Below, piece by piece: positions 23,100 through 28,424 of a stretch of 28,424 nucleotides of DNA. The stretch's first letter is position 1. Each line of letters opens with the position of its first letter. The translations under genes and the position numbers were made by a program. The notes under the pieces are model-generated. The model searched no databases. It was not told the origin of the DNA and saw only the letters and a list, made by a program, of their open reading frames with translations. The stretch is from Geminicoccaceae bacterium (GTDB taxonomy: Bacteria; Pseudomonadota; Alphaproteobacteria; Geminicoccales; Geminicoccaceae). The stretch is from assembly GCA_020446285.1 (NCBI GenBank), contig JAGREZ010000078.1, forward strand, positions 1 through 28,424. Direction: 5' to 3'.

Positions 23100-24032
23100 A
23101 TGTTGCCGAAGAACGAGACTGAAAAGGGTATGGTCATCATGGCGCTCGCCATGCTCTGGATTCCGGGTATCGACGCGCTGGCAAAGCTGCTGACAGCCAC
23201 GCATTCGCCCGGCCAGATCGCCTTGACCCGCTTCCTCTTCCAGGCGCTGCTGCTGTTCCCGATCATTCCCTGGCGCCTGCGCAAGGGGCATGCGCGGTCC
23301 ATGGGACCGTTGCATCTGCAGGCGATGCGCGGCGTGCTCATCGCCGTAACCACGCTCCTCTTCTTTGCCGCCCTGCGCTTCATGCCGCTTGCGGAAGCCA
23401 TCTCCATCTTCTTCGTCGAGCCCCTGATCCTCACCCTTCTTTCTGCGATCTTCCTCGGCGAGAGCATAGGCTGGCGGCGGGTGCTCGGTGTACTTGTCGG
23501 ATTTGCCGGCGCGCTCGTCATCATCCGCCCCTCCTACGAGGTATTCGGCCTGGCATCACTGCTGCCGGTCTGTGCCGCCTGCTGCTTTGCCGCTTATCTC
23601 GTCCTCACCCGCAAGCTCGCCGCCAGTACCGATCCGATCGTGATGCAGTTCGTCGCCGGGCTGTCGGGAATCGTGGCAATGGGTATTGCCCTCGTGGCAG
23701 GCGCGCTGTTCGATATCGAGGTGCTGGCGGCGCGGATGCCGGATTCCGGCGAGTGGCTGCTCATGGCCGGTCTCGGCATTGTCGCCACGACCGGACACCT
23801 GCTCGTCGTCCAGGCCTTCCGTCTCGCGCCGGCCAGCCTTTTGGCACCGTTTCAGTATCTCGAGATCATCAGCGCCACCCTGCTCGGTCTTCTGATTTTC
23901 GGCCACTTTCCCGACGGTTGGACATGGGTCGGTATCGTCACCATCGTGACCTCCGGGCTCTACGTCTTTCACCGCGAACGTGTTCGCAATCGCGAGGCCG
24001 CCGCTTTCGACGCGAAGGTCGATAACACTTGA
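23100..24032 (+). CDS. EamA-family (DMT) transporter
   Basis: A 310-residue drug/metabolite transporter superfamily protein with ten predicted membrane helices made from two EamA repeats (about residues 10-140 and 150-285). ALRFMPLAEAISIFFVEPLILTLLSAIFLGE closes the first repeat and QAFRLAPASLLAPFQYLEIISATLLGLLIFG the second, both characteristic. The ATG at 23100 is chosen because the upstream in-frame stretch has no membrane character and reads out of the AT-rich island; GGGGAG lies about 12 bases before. Substrate cannot be inferred; members export amino acids and other metabolites. An intrinsic terminator starts at its stop codon. Confidence 0.9.
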   Translation: MLPKNETEKGMVIMALAMLWIPGIDALAKLLTATHSPGQIALTRFLFQALLLFPIIPWRLRKGHARSMGPLHLQAMRGVLIAVTTLLFFAALRFMPLAEAISIFFVEPLILTLLSAIFLGESIGWRRVLGVLVGFAGALVIIRPSYEVFGLASLLPVCAACCFAAYLVLTRKLAASTDPIVMQFVAGLSGIVAMGIALVAGALFDIEVLAARMPDSGEWLLMAGLGIVATTGHLLVVQAFRLAPASLLAPFQYLEIISATLLGLLIFGHFPDGWTWVGIVTIVTSGLYVFHRERVRNREAAAFDAKVDNT

Positions 24033-24057
24033 AGCCCCGGCGAGGCTGGGCTTTTTT
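24032..24057 (+). terminator. Intrinsic terminator of EamA gene
   Basis: AAGCCC (24032-24037) pairs perfectly with GGGCTT (24048-24053), and the T run spans 24052-24057. The hairpin begins on the last base of the EamA stop codon. The next gene starts at 24088, so fzlA needs its own promoter or read-through. Confidence 0.7.
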
Positions 24058-24087
24058 CGCAGGCGAAAGGCTTTCGGACGGAACCTC

Positions 24088-24753
24088 ATGCTCACCCTCT
24101 ATCACCACGCGCTCTGCCCTTTTTCCCGAAAAATCCGCGTGGCGCTGCGCGAGAAGGAACTGGCGGCCGAACTCGTCGATGTCGAGCCGTGGAAGCGCGA
24201 GGACACGTTCATCGCGCTCAATCATGCCTGCGAGGTGCCTGTTCTCGTCGATGACGATCTCACCATCCCCGACAGTCAGGCGATCGCCGACTATCTCGAG
24301 GAGGCATGGCCGGAGACAACGCTTCTTGGAAAGAGCCTGGAACAGCGCTCGGAAACCCGCCGTCTCGTTGCCTGGTTCGATGTGAAGTTCCGCCGCGAGG
24401 CGACCGATCTCCTCTTCGGCGAGAAACTGCTCAAGCGTCTTCGCCGGGTGGGCACGCCCTCGAGCGAGGCGATGCGCGCCGGAGCCGCCAACCTGCGCGG
24501 CCATATGGGCTATATCTCGCATCTCTACGAAGATCGCCGCTGGCTCGCCGGTGACGTGCTGACCATGGCCGATATCGCCGCCGCGGCGCATCTGAGCGTC
24601 CTCGACTATCTGGGCGATGTGCCATGGCAGGATTTTCCGTCCGCGCATGACTGGTATTCGAGGATCAAGTCGCGTCCGAGCTTCCGCGCGCTGCTCGCGG
24701 ACCGTATCGTCGGGGTGAAGCCGCCGGATCATTATGACGATCTCGACTTTTGA
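24088..24753 (+). CDS. fzlA: GST-fold protein, probable cell-division factor FzlA
   Basis: A 221-residue GST-fold protein. The N-terminal thioredoxin-like half opens MLTLYHHALCPFSRKIRVAL, with the EVPVLVDDD cis-proline region. The helical half has RRLVAWFDVKFRREATDLL and WLAGDVLTMADIAAAAHLSVLDYLGDVPW. The C-terminal extension SRPSFRALLADR followed by PPDHYDDLDF is the pattern I associate with FzlA, an alphaproteobacterial GST relative that binds FtsZ and supports constriction, rather than with metabolic GSTs. Position directly before queG, with a 20-base overlap, also fits alphaproteobacterial gene order. The alternative is a generic GST. The ATG at 24088 begins at the first beta strand. Confidence 0.75.
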   Translation: MLTLYHHALCPFSRKIRVALREKELAAELVDVEPWKREDTFIALNHACEVPVLVDDDLTIPDSQAIADYLEEAWPETTLLGKSLEQRSETRRLVAWFDVKFRREATDLLFGEKLLKRLRRVGTPSSEAMRAGAANLRGHMGYISHLYEDRRWLAGDVLTMADIAAAAHLSVLDYLGDVPWQDFPSAHDWYSRIKSRPSFRALLADRIVGVKPPDHYDDLDF

Positions 24754-25831
24754 GGATCGCCTGCGCGAGCGGGCCCGCACACTCGGCATCGATGAATTGC
24801 GGATCGCCGATGCCGACATCCCCGTCGAACGTTCGTCGGCCTATCGCAGGTTCATCGGGGCAGGGCTGCATGGCGGGATGGACTGGCTCGCCCGCGATCC
24901 CGAACGTCGCGAACACCCGAGGGGCCTCTGGAGCGAGGCGCGATCGGCCATCGTCGCGGGACTGAACTATGGTCCGGCAAGCGATCCCTTGCAATCGCTC
25001 CAGCGAAGGGATCGCGCCACCATCTCCGTCTATGCCCGCAACCGCGACTATCACGACGTGCTCAAGGGGCGGCTGAAACAGCTTGCAGCCTTCGTTCAGA
25101 GGGAAACGTCGAATGCTGTGAAGGTCTTTGTCGATACCGCGCCGCTTCTGGAAAAGCCGCTCGCGCAGAGGGCCGGGCTCGGATGGCAGGGCAAGCACAC
25201 CAACCTCGTGTCGCGGCGCTTCGGCAGCTGGCTTTTCCTCGGCGTGATCCTCACCGCCGCGCGGTTGGCTCCCGATCCACAGCAGGAGGAGCGTTGCGGA
25301 AGCTGCAGGCGTTGCCTCGACATCTGCCCGACCGATGCGTTCATCGAACCGTTCAGGCTCGATCCGCGCCGTTGCATTTCCTATCTGACCATCGAGCACA
25401 AGGGGCCGATCCCGCGTCCGTTCCGCCCGCTCATCGGCAACAGGATCTACGGTTGCGACGATTGTCTGGCGGTCTGCCCCTGGAACAAGTACGCGCAGGT
25501 CACGGCGGAAGCGAAGCTCGTGGCGCGCGCCGACCTTGAAGAGCCCGTGCTGGCGGAGCTGGCCCGGCTGGACGACGATGCCTTTCGCCGGTTGTTCTCC
25601 GGCTCGCCGGTCAAGCGCATCGGCCGCGCGCGTTTTCTCCGCAATGTGATGATCGCCATTGGCAACAGCGGCGATCCGACGATCATCGACAGCGTCCGGC
25701 CGCATCTGGACGATCCCGACCCGGTGCTTCGCGGTGCCGCGGTCTGGGCCTGGCGACGGCTCGGCGGCGGCCCCGGCGCGCGGCCCCCGGAGGAGACCGA
25801 CGGATATGTGATCAGGGAGTGGCAGGCTTGA
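24734..25831 (+). CDS. queG: Epoxyqueuosine reductase
   Basis: Last enzyme of queuosine synthesis: it reduces epoxyqueuosine in the wobble position of tRNAs with GUN anticodons, using cobalamin and two [4Fe-4S] clusters. At 365 residues it is of normal length. Cluster ligands are visible in CGSCRRCLDICP (C188, C191, C194, C198) and in C214 plus CDDCLAVCPW (C241, C244, C248). D134 in VDTAPLLEK is the conserved catalytic acid, and GWQGKHTNLVS is a family signature. C-terminal HEAT-like sequence (NSGDPTIIDSVRPHL) is also typical. The start overlaps fzlA by 20 bases and the stop overlaps the next start in a TTGA junction. Confidence 0.96.
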   Translation: MTISTFEDRLRERARTLGIDELRIADADIPVERSSAYRRFIGAGLHGGMDWLARDPERREHPRGLWSEARSAIVAGLNYGPASDPLQSLQRRDRATISVYARNRDYHDVLKGRLKQLAAFVQRETSNAVKVFVDTAPLLEKPLAQRAGLGWQGKHTNLVSRRFGSWLFLGVILTAARLAPDPQQEERCGSCRRCLDICPTDAFIEPFRLDPRRCISYLTIEHKGPIPRPFRPLIGNRIYGCDDCLAVCPWNKYAQVTAEAKLVARADLEEPVLAELARLDDDAFRRLFSGSPVKRIGRARFLRNVMIAIGNSGDPTIIDSVRPHLDDPDPVLRGAAVWAWRRLGGGPGARPPEETDGYVIREWQA

Positions 25832-26670
25832 CGACGGGACATCTGCTTTGCGCCGGAATGGGCTATACCGCTTCCCGGCTCGCCCGAAGGCTCAGGGCGA
25901 AAGGCTGGAGCGTGACCGGTACCAGCCGCGACGGGCGCAACGGCACCCGGCGCCTTTCCCGCGACCATCCGCTCGATGCGGGCGCCTTCGCGGGGGTTAC
26001 GCATGTTCTCACCTCCATACCGCCCGACATCAAGGGTGACATTCTGCTCGATCTGCACCGCGGCGACCTGGCGGCGCTGCCGGATCTGCGTTGGATCGGC
26101 TATCTCGGTACGACCGCCGTCTATGGCGATTGCGCCGGCGGATGGGTGGATGAGGAGAGCCCGACCAGGCCGACGATCGACCGGGCCCGACGCCGCGAGA
26201 GCGCGGAGCGGGCCTGGATCGAAAGCGGCTTACCCGTCCATCTCTTCCGTCTCGCCGGTATCTACGGTCCCGGCCGCAACGCGCTCGCCAGCCTGCATGG
26301 CGGGACGGCGCGGCGGATCGTCAAGCCCGGACAGATGTTCTCGCGCATCCATGTGGACGATATCGTCCAGGTGCTGCTGGCCAGCATCGACCGGCCCGAT
26401 CCGCCGCGTGTCTACAATGTATGCGACGACGAACCGGCACCGCCGCAGGATGTCGTCGCGTTCGCTGCCGCGCTTCTTGGCATCGAGCCGCCACCGGAAC
26501 AGCCCTTCGAAACGGCCGACCTCTCGCCCATGGCGCGTACCTTCTACGCTGACAACCGCAAGGTGCAGGCCCGGCGGATCAGGGACGAGCTCGGCGTGAG
26601 ACTGCTCCATCCCACCTATCGCGACGGGCTGCGCGCGATCCTGCAGGACTCCGGCCCCGCCGGCCAATGA
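25828..26670 (+). CDS. YeeZ-like NAD-dependent epimerase/dehydratase
   Basis: A 280-residue extended short-chain dehydrogenase-type protein. The N-terminal nucleotide-binding motif is CAGMGYTASRLARRL. RWIGYLGTTAVYGDCAGGWVDE matches the YeeZ-type catalytic strand, and the remaining VHLFRLAGIYGPGRNAL block is typical of the group. Reaction unknown. The start is taken as TTG at 25828, overlapping the queG stop, because GGGAG lies eight bases before it; a GTG at 25819 is in frame but its ribosome site would be too close. It is the third gene of the fzlA-queG unit. Confidence 0.85.
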   Translation: MTTGHLLCAGMGYTASRLARRLRAKGWSVTGTSRDGRNGTRRLSRDHPLDAGAFAGVTHVLTSIPPDIKGDILLDLHRGDLAALPDLRWIGYLGTTAVYGDCAGGWVDEESPTRPTIDRARRRESAERAWIESGLPVHLFRLAGIYGPGRNALASLHGGTARRIVKPGQMFSRIHVDDIVQVLLASIDRPDPPRVYNVCDDEPAPPQDVVAFAAALLGIEPPPEQPFETADLSPMARTFYADNRKVQARRIRDELGVRLLHPTYRDGLRAILQDSGPAGQ

Positions 26671-26752
26671 ACGGCAGGGCCGTATTGGAGCGCACGGCCA
26701 TGCCTGCTAGGTTCCGCTGGCACTGGTTGTCATGCAGGATTCGGGGAGGCCG

Positions 26753-27418
26753 ATGGTCGAGCTTGTCATTTTCGACATGGACGGAGTGCTGGTCGACAGC
26801 GAGCTGATCAGCTGCGAGACCGGTGCGCAATGTCTGCACGAGATCGGTTTCGAGATCGACGCGCGGGAGGTGTGCGAGCGCTATCTCGGTGTCAGTGTCG
26901 CGACCATGATCAAGGATGTCGAGGCCGCGCTCGGTCGTCCGGTTCCCGAGGGTTTCCGCGAACGGATCCGCGAACGCACGCTCGCCGCCTATGAGGGGCG
27001 GCTGTGCGCGGTGGAGGGGATCGGACGGGCGGTCGGGATTGCGCTCGGCAAATGCTGCGTCGCTTCATCCAGCCATCCCGAACGCATCCGTGCGTCGCTG
27101 GAACTCTGCGGATTGTATGACCGGCTGGCACCGCATCTCTTTTCCAGCACCATGGTCGAACATGGCAAGCCGGCGCCCGACCTCTTCCTCTTTGCGGCGG
27201 AGCGGATGAGGGCGCGGCCCGATCGCTGCCTCGTGATCGAGGACAGTGTGGCCGGCGTGACCGCGGGTGTTGCCGCCGGCATGACGGTCGTGGGACTGAC
27301 CGCCGGCAGCCATGTCGAGCATGAACGCCACGCGCCGCTTCTCACCGCTGCCGGAGCGCATCATATTGCAAGGGACGCCGACGAACTCGTCCGCATCATG
27401 GAGGGAATGAAGCTTTGA
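26753..27418 (+). CDS. HAD-superfamily phosphatase
   Basis: A 221-residue HAD hydrolase of the beta-phosphoglucomutase/sugar-phosphatase branch. Motif I is FDMDGVLVDSE (nucleophile Asp at residue 8, acid at 10). Motif II is the serine stretch VASSS, motif III is the lysine in HGKPAPD, and motif IV is VIEDSVAG. A helical cap lies between residues 15 and 85. Substrate is probably a small phosphorylated sugar or acid, not determinable here. The ATG at 26753 has GGGGAGG three bases upstream and starts at the first strand; an ATG at 26732 lacks a ribosome site. Its stop overlaps the TTG start of the next gene. Confidence 0.9.
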   Translation: MVELVIFDMDGVLVDSELISCETGAQCLHEIGFEIDAREVCERYLGVSVATMIKDVEAALGRPVPEGFRERIRERTLAAYEGRLCAVEGIGRAVGIALGKCCVASSSHPERIRASLELCGLYDRLAPHLFSSTMVEHGKPAPDLFLFAAERMRARPDRCLVIEDSVAGVTAGVAAGMTVVGLTAGSHVEHERHAPLLTAAGAHHIARDADELVRIMEGMKL

Positions 27419-28104
27419 AGATCACCTGGCTCGGCCATTCGGCAGTCCATGTCGAAACGACGCAACGCTCGATCCTGATCGATCCGTTCCTCAGCGACAA
27501 TCCGAGTGCTCCGCAAGGCTGGGGCGACAGGCTCGAAAGGCTGGATGCCATTGTCCTCACCCATGGTCACAGCGATCACATGGGCGACACGGTTCGCCTG
27601 GCGAAGGCGCATGATGCGGTGCTCGTCGCCCAGTTCGAGATCTGCATGTATCTCAATAGCCAGGGTGTCGGGAAGCTGCAGCCCATGAATACCGGTGGCA
27701 CGGTCGAGGAGGGCGGCGTCCTCTATTCGATGGTGCCGGCGTTCCACAGTTCGGCGCTCATGGAGGACGGCAAGCCGCTCACCATGGGCGATCCCGCCGG
27801 TTTCGTGATCCGCGCCGACGATCGCAGCATCTATCATGCCGGCGACACCTGTCTCTTCTCCGACATGGCGTTGATCCAGCGGCTCTATCAGCCGAAGGTG
27901 GCGTTCCTGCCGGTGGGCGATCGTTTCACCATGGGCCCCGAACATGCCGCCATCGCCTGCAACGAGTTTCTCGATGTCGACATCGCCATTCCGGTGCACT
28001 GGGGCACCTTCGACCTTCTGACCGGCGATCCGAAGATCTTCCGCGACAAGGTCACCCGGGGGCGGGTGGAGATTCTCGAGCCGGGCGGCTCGATCGACAT
28101 CTGA
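27415..28104 (+). CDS. UPF0173 metal-dependent hydrolase (MBL fold)
   Basis: A 229-residue metallo-beta-lactamase-fold protein of the UPF0173/UlaG-like group. The metal motif THGHSDHMGD gives H50, H52, D54 and H55. AFHSSALMEDGK and IYHAGDTCLFSDM supply further ligands, and VHWGTFDLLTGDP is the C-terminal histidine region. Function of the group is not settled; it acts in the cytoplasm as a metal-dependent hydrolase. The start is TTG at 27415 in a TTGA overlap with the HAD stop, with GGAGGGAATGAAGC upstream. The gene ends 37 bases before an IS5 remnant begins. Confidence 0.9.
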   Translation: MKITWLGHSAVHVETTQRSILIDPFLSDNPSAPQGWGDRLERLDAIVLTHGHSDHMGDTVRLAKAHDAVLVAQFEICMYLNSQGVGKLQPMNTGGTVEEGGVLYSMVPAFHSSALMEDGKPLTMGDPAGFVIRADDRSIYHAGDTCLFSDMALIQRLYQPKVAFLPVGDRFTMGPEHAAIACNEFLDVDIAIPVHWGTFDLLTGDPKIFRDKVTRGRVEILEPGGSIDI

Positions 28105-28141
28105 TCCGGGATCGACACGGATACGCGGTCGACAGGACAGG

Positions 28142-28334
28142 AAAGCCCTCCCACGGAACAACCGCATCGATCCTCAACAGCGGATCGTTCTTGGCATCGA
28201 GGCCGGCATAGCGCTTCTCAACATCGAATAAGCCAAGCTGACCCATGATATCACCTCCCAATACCGGCCCTCGCTGCTCAACTGCTTTCTACCAAGGTGC
28301 AGGCGCTTTTGCCCCCCCATTTTTAGAGGTGCCC
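28142..28334 (-). mobile_element. Truncated IS5-family element (5' end only)
   Basis: Minus strand. From ATG at 28246, preceded by a strong GGGAGGTG ribosome site, 35 residues read MGQLGLFDVEKRYAGL and on to VVPWEGF, the N-terminus of an IS5-type transposase. Similarity stops at 28142. Beyond the start, the sequence ends in GGGCACCTCTAAAAA near 28320-28334, which looks like the terminal inverted repeat. The catalytic part and the other end are missing, so the element is dead. Confidence 0.65.
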
Positions 28335-28424
28335 TGAAAGATGACGAAGTTTCTCAGGATTCCGGATAACATAGATAGCCCGGATCAGGTCGTTTTCGAT
28401 TGGCTCAATTTGCGTTAGATATGC
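28335..28424. other. Right edge, nothing identified
   Basis: Ninety bases outside the IS5 terminal repeat. A 25-codon plus-strand frame starting at 28341 (MTKFLRIPDNID) ends in TAG, without a ribosome site or known family. No other signal is seen. Confidence 0.3.

Noticed and set aside
26678..26699. GGCCGT...ACGGCC hairpin between the YeeZ-like and HAD genes
   Set aside because: A 6-bp stem with a 10-base loop and no T tract; too weak to call a terminator.

Overview
The window is GC-rich, gene-dense chromosomal DNA of an alphaproteobacterium. The evidence is the family content (tetrameric sarcosine oxidase soxBDAG, MlaA, an FzlA-type GST-fold protein next to queG, COG4185-type zeta toxin) together with tight operons joined by ATGA or TTGA overlaps. 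I cannot name the genus. I saw no tRNA, rRNA, CRISPR array or intact mobile element. Two insertion-sequence remnants, of IS3 and IS5 type, and one AT-rich island mark sites of past exchange.

Left block, all on the minus strand (1-9113): the first codons of an unidentified gene leaving the window; the four-gene sarcosine oxidase operon soxB-soxD-soxA-soxG with a possible terminator behind it; a UxaA/GarD-type sugar-acid dehydratase; and a two-gene unit of a secreted serine hydrolase plus an MlaA lipoprotein.

Middle block, plus strand (9372-18322): a two-gene ABC transporter; then the most interesting part of the window. A BMP-type periplasmic binding protein is followed by three tightly packed genes that match the NdmC-NdmD-NdmE methylxanthine N7-demethylase architecture. 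The catalytic oxygenase has lost its Rieske cluster, the reductase carries a Rieske domain at its N terminus, and a GST-like protein completes the set. After it come a four-repeat helical protein preceded by a near-consensus CtrA box, an IS3 transposase remnant, and a candidate zeta-type toxin-antitoxin pair.

Next block (18371-22548): a divergent PadR regulator/DUF4386-like membrane protein pair; an overlapping operon of a family III CoA-transferase and a citryl-CoA lyase-like protein; and a RadC protein whose candidate promoter has a perfect palindrome in its spacer. A 550-base stretch without a convincing gene follows, AT-rich in most of its length, with competing hairpins and a minus-strand terminator-like element.

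Right block, plus strand (23100-28104): an EamA-family transporter ending in an intrinsic terminator, then fzlA-queG-YeeZ-like epimerase, then a HAD phosphatase and a UPF0173 metal-dependent hydrolase. The window ends with the 5' stub of an IS5-family element.

A possible common thread is N-demethylation and one-carbon release. Sarcosine oxidase demethylates N-methylglycine, and the NdmCDE-like complex would release formaldehyde from an N-methylated heterocycle, perhaps one bound by the neighbouring BMP protein. That link is inference.
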